Part shown: positions 1-7,326 of the stretch, piece after piece
Layout of the letters: every line of letters starts with the position of its first letter
Numbering within the stretch: position 1 is the stretch's first letter
Assembly: GCA_023301405.1 (NCBI GenBank)
Contig: JALZUX010000702.1
Coordinates: forward strand, 1 to 12,653
DNA from: Granulosicoccaceae bacterium
GTDB taxonomy: Bacteria; Pseudomonadota; Gammaproteobacteria; Granulosicoccales; Granulosicoccaceae
Direction: 5' to 3'
Length of the DNA stretch: 12,653 bases
The notes under the pieces: generated by a model
What the model was told of the DNA's origin: nothing
The model's database searches: none
The model's input: only the letters and a program-made list of their open reading frames with translations
Program-made: the position numbers and the translations under genes

Positions 1-1079
1 ACCAACTTATCTTCTGTGAAAGCGAGCTTTTGCAAAGTGACCTCACCCAGCAGCCAGCTTTGCGGACCAGCAATAGTGTCGCTTGAAAAAATGTGAGTAT
101 CAACAAAATCATTGGCAAAGCCAACAATGCCGCCCGTCGCTGATCTAGTCAACTGATAGCTGGAACGTTGACCGAACAGTGCAACATGGTAGGTGCCACC
201 ACTAGAGGCCTCAACTACAATATTACTGAGTTCGCGCGCCACACTTGGTTCGGACAATGGCTTAAGAGCATTGTCAAGAATGACGTAACGCGTTGACGGA
301 TTCAGATTGGTCTCAGAATCTGTATAGTTGAACACTAATGTTGCCGCTTCTTGATCGGCCAGTTCAATGGAATACAGATCCATGTTATCAAGGCACAACG
401 ACGCATTAATCTGCCCGCCCACTGGTATTACTTGCGCGCTACCAATTTCATCATTATCTTCAAAGCCGTCTTCGACACAAACCAACGCATTAGCAACGTC
501 TATCTCAAAAGTACTGCTGACGTTATTACTGAAGTCGCCTTCATCAACAAACCGAAAGGGCTCAGAATGCATGTGATCAGTAGGCGCGATATCGAATGCG
601 TACTGCCAACTGGGGTTCACCACGAGGCGTGCCGTGTATGCACCGCCAGGCAAATCGACAGGAGCACTGCGCGCTGTGAACACGTTGCTATTGCTATCAC
701 TCGTACGTAAATCAAACAACGAGATTCGGTAGGCATCAGTAAAACTTCCACTACCAGCAATTTCAAGCGCGACTGACAGTTGATCAACAGCTAAGCCTGC
801 CCCACCATTATCAGCGACGGAAAACTGGTAACTTACAGTACTGTCTGCACTGAAGTTTCCAGTCACCTGCACATCACTGATGGTAAGATCGTTGGCTACA
901 GAACTAGCATCACTAGACAATGACGGTGACGCTGCACGGTCAGTGGCGGTGGCATTTGAATCATTAACGACATTTGCTTGTGATAAATCAGGCAACGGGT
1001 CTAGTGATGAACTGTCACTACACGCCACCAACGAAGACATCGCGATGATGGATACCAGAGTTTTTGATTTAATATTCAT
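1..1079 (-). CDS. Secreted lipoprotein with CARDB-like and PPC-like domains (3' end outside window)
   Basis: The minus-strand frame is open from ATG at 1079 to the window edge (359 codons), so the C-terminus is missing. Residues 1-20 are a lipoprotein signal peptide ending in the lipobox LVAC, with Cys20 as the likely lipidated residue, followed by a low-complexity Ser/Asp/Ala linker to about residue 60. Residues ~62-198 read like a beta-sandwich of the CARDB type (DLTISDVQVTG at the start, DFSNN near the end). Residues ~203-313 resemble the bacterial pre-peptidase C-terminal (PPC) domain, with GFEDNDEIGSAQ followed by CLDNMDLYSIEL. A GAGAGG ribosome-binding site lies 10 bases before the ATG. 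The start is only 20 bases after the stop of the upstream lipoprotein gene, so the two are probably one operon. PPC domains usually accompany secreted enzymes or adhesins; no catalytic domain is visible in this part. Domain names are inferred from motif pattern only. Confidence 0.72.
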   Translation of the reverse strand, partial: MNIKSKTLVSIIAMSSLVACSDSSSLDPLPDLSQANVVNDSNATATDRAASPSLSSDASSVANDLTISDVQVTGNFSADSTVSYQFSVADNGGAGLAVDQLSVALEIAGSGSFTDAYRISLFDLRTSDSNSNVFTARSAPVDLPGGAYTARLVVNPSWQYAFDIAPTDHMHSEPFRFVDEGDFSNNVSSTFEIDVANALVCVEDGFEDNDEIGSAQVIPVGGQINASLCLDNMDLYSIELADQEAATLVFNYTDSETNLNPSTRYVILDNALKPLSEPSVARELSNIVVEASSGGTYHVALFGQRSSYQLTRSATGGIVGFANDFVDTHIFSSDTIAGPQSWLLGEVTLQKLAFTEDKL

Positions 1080-1099
1080 TTTTATAATACCTCTCATCA

Positions 1100-2719
1100 C
1101 TAATAATTAACGAAACGGCCGAAGGTTCCCTTGCCTTCAACTTCTACACCCAGTGCTTCGAACTCGATTGAAGCAGGCACTGCATCGGGGTTGTACCAAA
1201 GCTCAGCGCCTAAATGAAGACCACCAATAACGTGATTTTCATCCGGGAAACGAGGGCCTTGCTTAGCAGGGTCAGGGTGAAAATCATTATCCGTCCCATC
1301 GATCAATTTCCACGCTGCAAACGCTCTGGCTGCCGGGGTATCACTTTCAAATGCACCAGTTAGAAAAAGATCGCGAAAATCAGTAGATCGCATCCAATCA
1401 GAAATCTCGGTGTAATTAACTGTCATGCCATTTCGGGCAGCATTGTCATCTGTACTGACCAAGCCGATATACAAAAAACAGTTTTCCACAGTACCAAGCC
1501 GGCACAATGGCAGGTGCTTGTCTCTGGAGCCTTCAATCTTGAAGTAAACATCAAAATCTCCCCCTTCCTGTAAGGCTACCGATCCAATCTTGTATCCACC
1601 TGTCCACGATGATGCCTGTCCGGATGAGCGAGGATAATCAAACCAGATATTCAGATTCCAAACTTCAGTGAAATCAGAACTTATGCCGTTAATCGTATTC
1701 AGCAACTGTGGCTCACTACCGGGTATCAGCGCCACGTCAGACACATTGTGCCAGTAAGAATCCATAAAAATATTGGCGAGGCCGGAAGCCGCGTCACCGG
1801 CGATCAGATCAGCCTTGACAGACACTTTTATGTCGAAGTCAAGATCACCTGCCAAGACGGGTAATCCTGTAGCATCGGCGACATTTTCCATCTGGAAAAC
1901 CGGCGATCCACCATGCCTTTGTACTGAAGGTAGAATGGTTTCAGCTTGACCGCACTCCACGCCCCAGGATTCATACCTGCCTCCCATCGAACCTACCACC
2001 ATCGCAGGGAAAGCCCGGACAAAGGTATTGCGCTCGGTCGGTGAGTCTTTTCTCGATGTTAAACGGTAATTCAGACTTACCGGGCTTGCAGATTGCGAAC
2101 GCGCACAAGGGTCAGCGTTGTCACCAACCGATCCAGGAACTTCCCATTCGACAAAATCTTGTACCCCGTTGTAGAAGATAAGTTTCCAGCTATTCTCTGC
2201 ATCAAGTTGCCGACCATCGTAAACGTTGTTTGTGTAAACTGCGTCTTCAAGCTGAAACTTGCTGAACGGATCAACTCCACTGGGCGTCGCGACCAGTTCA
2301 AAGTCCTCGGCAAGACCAATGGCAGGCTCTTCCTTTGCAGCAACCTCTTCTTTGGCAGAAGCCACAACCTCAGTGGAAGCCCCTCCTGCATTGCTTTCTT
2401 CGACTGGCCCTACTTCCGAACGAGAACCATCAGTCGTTCCAGAATCGGGAGTGACATCAACTGAATCAAATTCACTTGTAGACTCAGCTGTCGCATCGGT
2501 CAAGTCTGCTTCAGAAACCGGACTGGCCTCATTATCAGACTCACTGTCCGGTAGCCCGTCAGTCGCAGCCCCGAAGGACAAATTATCTTCGATGTTGACC
2601 GACTCGCCGGTTGCTGACAAGTCGTCGCTATCGGCACCACCGCCGCCGCACGCTGTCATCGCCAAACTGGCAGTTAACACTGTCATTGAAATCAGGTTAT
2701 TTGAAATATTTTTCAACAC
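1100..2719 (-). CDS. Secreted lipoprotein with a GH12-like beta-sandwich domain
   Basis: The start is uncertain. GTG at 2719 gives a compact 23-residue lipoprotein signal peptide (Lys3, hydrophobic MTVLTASLAMTA, then Cys24 followed by GGGG). Other in-frame starts are ATG 2770 and GTG 2833, and none has a convincing Shine-Dalgarno. From GTG 2719 the protein is 539 aa. Residues ~25-140 are an acidic Ser/Glu/Thr linker typical of surface lipoproteins. The ~390-residue remainder has landmarks in the order of glycoside hydrolase family 12: YTNNVY near the start, FVRAFPAMVVG (~233-243), VWNLNIWFDY (353-362), TEISDWM, then IGGLHLGAELWYNP (~498-511). The nucleophile Glu expected in the (E)xMIW strand is Asn355, while the Glu of the GTE-like motif is present (Glu506). 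It could be a carbohydrate-binding or altered-activity relative, or a different jelly-roll family. The family call is an inference. Confidence 0.6.
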   Translation of the reverse strand: MLKNISNNLISMTVLTASLAMTACGGGGADSDDLSATGESVNIEDNLSFGAATDGLPDSESDNEASPVSEADLTDATAESTSEFDSVDVTPDSGTTDGSRSEVGPVEESNAGGASTEVVASAKEEVAAKEEPAIGLAEDFELVATPSGVDPFSKFQLEDAVYTNNVYDGRQLDAENSWKLIFYNGVQDFVEWEVPGSVGDNADPCARSQSASPVSLNYRLTSRKDSPTERNTFVRAFPAMVVGSMGGRYESWGVECGQAETILPSVQRHGGSPVFQMENVADATGLPVLAGDLDFDIKVSVKADLIAGDAASGLANIFMDSYWHNVSDVALIPGSEPQLLNTINGISSDFTEVWNLNIWFDYPRSSGQASSWTGGYKIGSVALQEGGDFDVYFKIEGSRDKHLPLCRLGTVENCFLYIGLVSTDDNAARNGMTVNYTEISDWMRSTDFRDLFLTGAFESDTPAARAFAAWKLIDGTDNDFHPDPAKQGPRFPDENHVIGGLHLGAELWYNPDAVPASIEFEALGVEVEGKGTFGRFVNY

Positions 2720-3294
2720 ACTTCTGGACCCGTTAATCGTAAATTTCTGGTTAATAACTACGCACACCATCGCTCGCACAATCCGGATGACGGTAAGTAG
2801 ACAACTACTCACCCCACCGGGCGCTAACATCACTAACGGCTGATAATTAAAAACGTCTAGCGAAAAAAGATATACAAATTGTGTCTATTGCAAGAAGCGA
2901 GTGCCTGATAAGCGCTTAATTGACCCTCTTTAATAAAGAGAAGCAATTTTTTCAGGCAACTGACCAGATATTGCTACCTTGTGAATCAAGTCAAGTTTTG
3001 CAACCGACCTTCGCGGTTCTCTTGCCCGCCGAAACCAACAATCAAACATAATTTATAGGCAACAGTGCATCCAGCACCGTACTGCACAGACGGTCTTAGT
3101 ATTACAGCAGCGTCGGATGGCAGCCGTATATAAGCTAGGGTGCTCGACTTATAAGTCTGCGCTACTACTTTGTGTATTCCACTGGCAATTCTTCCGAATC
3201 GACGACCTAAGCTGTATGATGTGACGCGTTGCCTACCTTGTAATGGGGTTGAACAGCACCAAACTACTAGGTCTCCCCACAACAGGCTCTACTC
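2720..3294. other. Intergenic region between divergent genes
   Basis: This separates the minus-strand lipoprotein operon from the plus-strand SOUL gene and must hold promoters for both. Two short palindromes sit close together at 2909-2918 (TAAGCGCTTA) and 2926-2940 (CTCTTTA-A-TAAAGAG), possibly operator sites. A weak sigma-70 candidate for the SOUL gene is TTCCGA (3192-3197), 17 bases, TATGAT (3215-3220). Open frames here give atypical protein composition and I see no convincing gene. If the lipoprotein starts upstream of 2719, this region begins later. Confidence 0.5.
2909..2940. promoter_or_regulatory. Paired palindromes, possible operator
   Basis: TAAGCGCTTA at 2909-2918 is a perfect 10-base palindrome. 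Eight bases on, 2926-2940 is a 15-base inverted repeat (CTCTTTA, one central base, TAAAGAG). Both lie upstream of the lipoprotein operon. No regulator can be assigned, and the second could equally be a short RNA hairpin. Confidence 0.25.
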
Positions 3295-3912
3295 TTGATT
3301 AAGCAATTATTTTTCGGCCTCCTATTATTAATAACCTCAGGAACAGCGTTGGCTATCGAAGAACCCTCTTACAAAGTGTTAGAAAAATCAGGAGACTTAG
3401 AACTGCGAGCCTATGAATCGAAAATTGTTGCAGAAGTGTTTGTATCAGGAGAAATGAACAAAGCATCAAGTGCGGGTTTCAGGCTCATAGCAGACTACAT
3501 TTTCGGCAACAATACCTCTACCACAGGGATCAGCGAAAAAATCAGCATGACCGCCCCTGTAACGATGGAACCACAATCAGAAAAAATAAGCATGACCGCA
3601 CCGGTCACTCTTGAGAAAACAGCAGGACGCTGGCGGGTGCACTTCGTGATGCCATCGAGCTACACAATGGCCTCCTTACCCAAACCAAATAATACTGACG
3701 TCACACTACGTGAAGTTGCACCGGCAAATTATGCGGTCATTACCTTCAGCGGATTGGCCAGTCAAAAAAAGGTCACCGCGCAGACAGATATCCTAATGGA
3801 TTGGCTAGACAGCAAAGGCATCAAGACCCTGAATACTCCGGAACTTGCTCGATACAATCCGCCTTGGACCCTGCCGTTCTTACGTCGCAATGAGATTATG
3901 GTTGTCTATTAA
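3295..3912 (+). CDS. SOUL-family haem-binding protein, exported
   Basis: This 205-aa protein starts at TTG 3295, with AGG about ten bases upstream. An export signal (MIKQLFFGLLLLITSGTALA) is followed by a cleavage-type ALA|IEEP junction, so the mature protein is probably periplasmic. The rest matches the SOUL/HBP family across its length: PSYKVLEKSGDLELRAYES at the N-terminus, the doubled EKISMTAPVT motif (residues 81-90 and 96-105), the VHFVMPSSYTMASLPKP segment, and a C-terminal ARYNPPWTLPFLRRNEI. Doubling of the KIxMTAPV motif is common in bacterial members. SOUL proteins bind haem or tetrapyrrole in animals; the role of bacterial members is poorly defined. It stands alone and converges on the DCC-family gene, leaving 16 bases between the stops. 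Confidence 0.9.
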   Translation: MIKQLFFGLLLLITSGTALAIEEPSYKVLEKSGDLELRAYESKIVAEVFVSGEMNKASSAGFRLIADYIFGNNTSTTGISEKISMTAPVTMEPQSEKISMTAPVTLEKTAGRWRVHFVMPSSYTMASLPKPNNTDVTLREVAPANYAVITFSGLASQKKVTAQTDILMDWLDSKGIKTLNTPELARYNPPWTLPFLRRNEIMVVY

Positions 3913-3921
3913 CTGACAACC
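3900..3921. terminator. Stem-loop between convergent genes, possible bidirectional terminator
   Basis: GGTTGTC (3900-3906) pairs perfectly with GACAACC (3915-3921) around an 8-base loop. It overlaps the SOUL stop codon and ends 8 bases before the DCC gene stop. Its position between convergent genes suits a terminator, but neither side carries a proper U-tract, so it may instead protect 3' ends. Confidence 0.4.
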
Positions 3922-3928
3922 AATCTTG

Positions 3929-4300
3929 CTAGCCTTTCGTTTGACCGCTTGCACAGCTCATTCGCTTAGCAAACCGTTTCTCTGCGAACCAGTGATACAG
4001 CTTATCCAGCACAATAATCACGCCTGGTAGCGACACTACACGAGCCAAATGTCGATAGTACGGTAATTGAGCCCACACAACGGCAAAGGCCGGTGCGCCG
4101 GTAACAATAGATCCGTCTGTGTCTACAACGTGCAGGTGCTTCATTGCGGCTTCATACTCAATTCCGTACTGCTTCAACAGGCTTGGATCCGCGTGGATAT
4201 CTGCCCAATTTACCGAACCGGCCTTGTCAACACGGCGGTAGTGGGCTACCTCTTTGGAACACAACGGGCAGCCGCCGTCGAACAACATCGCCACTTTCAT
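3929..4300 (-). CDS. DCC family (DUF393) thiol-disulfide oxidoreductase-like protein
   Basis: The N-terminal FDGGCPLCSKEV motif (residues 7-18) is the signature of the DCC/DUF393 family, which is classed as thioredoxin-like with a CxxC pair (Cys11, Cys14). There is no signal peptide, so it is probably cytoplasmic. Length is 123 aa from ATG 4300, typical for the family. In-frame TTG codons at 4306 and 4336 would add 2 or 12 residues. An AAGGGG sequence upstream lies 6 bases before TTG 4306 and 12 before the ATG, so the exact start is open. The downstream segment (TGAPAFAVVWAQLPYYRHLAR) also matches family members. Function is unproven across the family. It converges with the SOUL gene and has no obvious partner. 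Confidence 0.87.
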   Translation of the reverse strand: MKVAMLFDGGCPLCSKEVAHYRRVDKAGSVNWADIHADPSLLKQYGIEYEAAMKHLHVVDTDGSIVTGAPAFAVVWAQLPYYRHLARVVSLPGVIIVLDKLYHWFAEKRFAKRMSCASGQTKG

Positions 4301-4359
4301 ACCCAATCTCAGCCCCTTCTCTTTCTGATAGGTCAAGTGTGTACGACAGAGCTGGCTGA

Positions 4360-4885
4360 TTAGATCATGAAGCTTAATTCGAACCGTTGGTTTGGAGAAT
4401 GAAAACCAAATTCGTCGCCATCACCATTATCACCAATATCACCGACACCATTTAACAGCTTTGCATAGTACGCTTCTGATCTTCCTTAAGGTAGCCATCG
4501 CCTGCCCCGACCTGAATTAACCAGCCCACCGGGTATTGCAACGACAGCAGAACACGACACACTATCACTCAGCGCTGCACCGAATTCCCAATTGTAATTC
4601 AATTTATCAGCGCCCATACAATCACACGACGCCCGATAGGTATTATTGATATCTACACCTTACCTTCAAAGAGCTGCACGCCAGTTTTATTTCATCTTTA
4701 ATCATAAGGCAGGGTAATCTCAATTCATAAATTATTACGACTAGCATAAAAGGCATCCGTGTTTTTACTGTATTAGCCAGTTAACTCATAAGTTACACTG
4801 TTACTGAGGTCAGCTAACACAACAAAAACTCAATTGAAAAAGCCACTGATTTAAACCTTAAAATACACCGTATTTTTACGGGCAT
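4360..4885 (-). pseudogene. Decayed gene for a small secreted protein (several frameshifts)
   Basis: No single frame is open, yet the minus strand shows coding-like peptides that follow one another while changing frame. ATG at 4885 gives a basic/hydrophobic start resembling a signal peptide (MPVKIRCILRFKSVAFSIEF). It is followed by ADLSNSVTYELTG, then after a stop YSKNTDAFYASRNN, then TGVQLFEGKV. The longest piece starts VDINNTYRASCDCMGADK and continues through NYNWEFGAALSDSVSC to GGLVNSGRG. Then come AGDGYLKEDQ and finally SEAYYAKLLNGVGDIGDNG with GDGDEFGFHSPNQRF, ending at TAA 4360-4362. Placed end to end these would make a ~175-aa exported protein with an Asp/Gly-rich, possibly calcium-binding, tail. 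I do not recognise the family. At least four frameshifts plus a stop are needed, so this is old decay if real. The frame-by-frame reading is mine and could over-interpret. Confidence 0.45.
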
Positions 4886-5280
4886 GGTGACTAAATGACG
4901 CTGATTCTAAACAACCATAACTACTCAACAATAGATTAAATTCCCATTGAATCTTTAGGTACATTACCCATAAAAAACAGCATTTCCATTCCACACCTGA
5001 TGATGAATAACTACCGTCAGTCGCGTTACTAATAAGTTAACAGTAATATTCTGAAGCATCATTAAAACAACCAATAAGCACAACAAATAAGGAACGAAAC
5101 TAGCTACACATTAAGCTCAAATTTTTTTAGCTTTGCTAACCGTGCACAATAGCTACCCATGAATTAAAACACCAAAACTTTCATCTTTTTTTTAAAAATA
5201 AAGTAGCAGAATCACACCACCCTTGAGCATCTTTAAAGTCCCTTACGGAATACCTGACCCAATTAAGGCAAACCAAAGCG
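4886..5280. other. AT-rich leader upstream of the signalling operon
   Basis: About 395 bases without a gene lie ahead of the GGDEF/EAL operon. The region is strikingly AT-rich, with a 7-base T-run near 5122-5128 and an 8-base T-run followed by A-tracts near 5185-5200. An inverted repeat TTACT (5026-5030) / AGTAA (5042-5046) is visible. I find no convincing -35/-10 pair and no riboswitch-like fold by eye. The operon promoter presumably lies here. Confidence 0.5.
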
Positions 5281-7326
5281 TTGAAAGTAATCAGTTATAA
5301 AAATTTTACTGGATCGATTAATCAAGATCTTAAAAGATTATCGACTATTTCATCCGTGGCCTATTTTGTGGCAACGCTGGTGTTGTGTGGCACCATCATG
5401 TTCAGTTATTACACGCTACGCAATATCCTGATTGAACAATCCTACCTGAACGACTTTGGAACATCGACCAGCGAGTTACGCCTCACCATAAGGGAGTCAT
5501 CACTGTATTTGTCAGACTTAAAACAAGCGAAAAAACAACCCAAATCTGAGTCAAGGTTAGAGCAAAAAATAACACAACAAATAAACACAGCGCTGCTGAA
5601 AATTGAAAACTTGAAGGAAAAAACATCGTTTCACTTAAGTCAGCTTCAACGGTTTGACTATTTCGATCGGTTCAACACGATGTTTAATAATCGTCCAGAC
5701 AACATCTGGATGAAGTTGGATCAATACGTAGCCCGCCTGAAAGAAGTTTCAGCAGAGAAAAACTACGGCATGCCGGGGGCAGAATTACTGTGGCTGCCTG
5801 TGGAAGCGACCGCTGCAAAAAACGGCGCTCTCGGACTTAGCTACGAAACCGCATTAAATGAGCTACAAGTCATCACTAAAGACCGGGCAAATCATCTGGA
5901 AACAACGCTAAAACATCTTTCAATGTTTTCAATTCTAATTGTACTTCTTGAAATACTACTTATTTTCTATCCACTCAAGCAGCATCTAGGAAGAGTAAAT
6001 ACGAACCTTAAGACAGCTCACGAAAAACTCTACTTACAAGCAAATTATGACCAGCAAACTAATTTACCAAACACCTCAGGAATATCAAAGCAATTAAGCT
6101 CTCCCTCGATGGAAGCACAGTATGACTCTTTAATGATCGTATCAATCCTGAACATAGAGACTATAAGTAGAATTGTTGGACCTACACATTTTGATGAATT
6201 TTTTAAGCAATTTTCAAAAAAATTAGCCTATGCATTACCAGCGGACTCAATGATTTTCAGGGCCGGAGACAATGAATTTGGCGTTGTGCAGAAGTCGGTA
6301 ACATACACTAATAAGCCACTTGATGTATTTTCACTGCAGCGCACACTGGCAGGAAAAATTCAAGTACACAATACAATCGTCTACCCCGAGTACAAGCTTG
6401 GCAGCGCAGACGGTGCGATCAAGACAGACAATCTACTGATAAAAATTATAGATGCCCGCCTATCTGCTCAACACTACAATCAAGCCGAGCCAATCCTACC
6501 GAAATACCAATCATCAATGCGTCTCAGTATTGACGATGAAAACCTACAAATTGAAAAAATACGCATAGCAATACAGAACAAAGAATTCGTACCGTATTAT
6601 CAAATAAAAGTAGATGCAAAAACCGGAAAGGCCTGCGGAATGGAAGCATTATGTCGATGGATAGATTCAGCAGGCCACATGACTCATCCCGGGGGGTTTA
6701 TTCCACTTGCGGAGAAAAGCGGGCTGATCTCTGAGATCACATGGCAACTACTCGACACCATAGCGGCGGATTACAAGCAATGGCGTGAACACGGACTAAA
6801 CCCTGGGCGCATAGCTTTTAATGCCGCTGAAATGATGCTACGCGAAGCTGACTTTGTAGACCGCATTAAAGCAGTAATTATAAAAACAGGCACCAGTCAA
6901 TGCCCTCTGGATCTTGAGATCACAGAAAACGTGGCGTTAGAATTCGACAGCGAAAGTATTGCTACCGCCCTTGCGGCGGTCCGCGAGCTAGGTATGAAGC
7001 TTGCGCTCGATGATTTTGGAACCGGATATGCCTCCTTAAGTTCTATCGTAAACCTTGATATCGACACAATAAAAGTAGATAGAAGTTTTGTGCAATTGAT
7101 ATCCACTAGCGGGGATGCAAGGAATATCGTCGCGTCAATTATCAAATTATGCCAACAGCTTGAAAAAAAATCCGTAGTCGAAGGCGTAGAGACCGAAGAA
7201 GAATGGGCATTTTGTCGTGATCATGGTTGCGACGAAATACAAGGATTTTTATTTCATAAGCCCGCTCCTTATGAACACGTGCTTTGCGTGCTATCCGATG
7301 AGCAACAGCTCAGCAAGGCCAGCTAG
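5281..7326 (+). CDS. Membrane GGDEF/EAL protein, probable c-di-GMP phosphodiesterase with periplasmic sensor region
   Basis: At 681 aa it likely degrades cyclic di-GMP at the inner membrane. One transmembrane helix (~24-46) and a second (~212-232) enclose a ~165-residue, mostly helical periplasmic region. A ~20-residue linker then leads directly into the signalling domains with no HAMP. The GGDEF domain (~250-405) keeps DQQTNLPN but its active loop reads AGDNEF (328-333), so cyclase activity is unlikely. The EAL domain (~420-668) keeps the residues expected for catalysis: EAL (455-457, in MEALCRW), Asn514, Glu546 in LEITE, DDFGTGYASL (577-586), Lys598 in IKVDRSF, EGVET (634-638) and QGF (654-656). 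TTG 5281 is the first usable start in the frame; TAAGG lies upstream with a long spacer. The stop overlaps the next start by one base (TAGTG), indicating coupling to a sugar-binding protein gene. Confidence 0.92.
   Translation: MKVISYKNFTGSINQDLKRLSTISSVAYFVATLVLCGTIMFSYYTLRNILIEQSYLNDFGTSTSELRLTIRESSLYLSDLKQAKKQPKSESRLEQKITQQINTALLKIENLKEKTSFHLSQLQRFDYFDRFNTMFNNRPDNIWMKLDQYVARLKEVSAEKNYGMPGAELLWLPVEATAAKNGALGLSYETALNELQVITKDRANHLETTLKHLSMFSILIVLLEILLIFYPLKQHLGRVNTNLKTAHEKLYLQANYDQQTNLPNTSGISKQLSSPSMEAQYDSLMIVSILNIETISRIVGPTHFDEFFKQFSKKLAYALPADSMIFRAGDNEFGVVQKSVTYTNKPLDVFSLQRTLAGKIQVHNTIVYPEYKLGSADGAIKTDNLLIKIIDARLSAQHYNQAEPILPKYQSSMRLSIDDENLQIEKIRIAIQNKEFVPYYQIKVDAKTGKACGMEALCRWIDSAGHMTHPGGFIPLAEKSGLISEITWQLLDTIAADYKQWREHGLNPGRIAFNAAEMMLREADFVDRIKAVIIKTGTSQCPLDLEITENVALEFDSESIATALAAVRELGMKLALDDFGTGYASLSSIVNLDIDTIKVDRSFVQLISTSGDARNIVASIIKLCQQLEKKSVVEGVETEEEWAFCRDHGCDEIQGFLFHKPAPYEHVLCVLSDEQQLSKAS

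Noticed and set aside
351..710. 119-codon plus-strand frame near the window start
   Set aside because: It is antisense to the CARDB/PPC lipoprotein, which has a signal peptide, ribosome-binding site and domain motifs.
2259..2843. 194-codon plus-strand frame rich in Ser/Ala
   Set aside because: It is the antisense of the acidic Ser/Glu linker and signal peptide of the lipoprotein, whose lipobox and domains are convincing.
2986..3282. 98-codon minus-strand open frame upstream of the SOUL gene
   Set aside because: Composition is unlike a real protein (clustered Cys/Trp/Ser, no domain), there is no ribosome-binding site, and it fills promoter space.
3535..3609. Doubled EKISMTAPVT motif in the SOUL protein as a recent internal duplication
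   Set aside because: Two such motifs close together are a usual feature of bacterial SOUL proteins, so it is not novel.
5221..5250. Promoter of the signalling operon at TTGAGC (5223-5228)
   Set aside because: No acceptable -10 box occurs 16-18 bases downstream.
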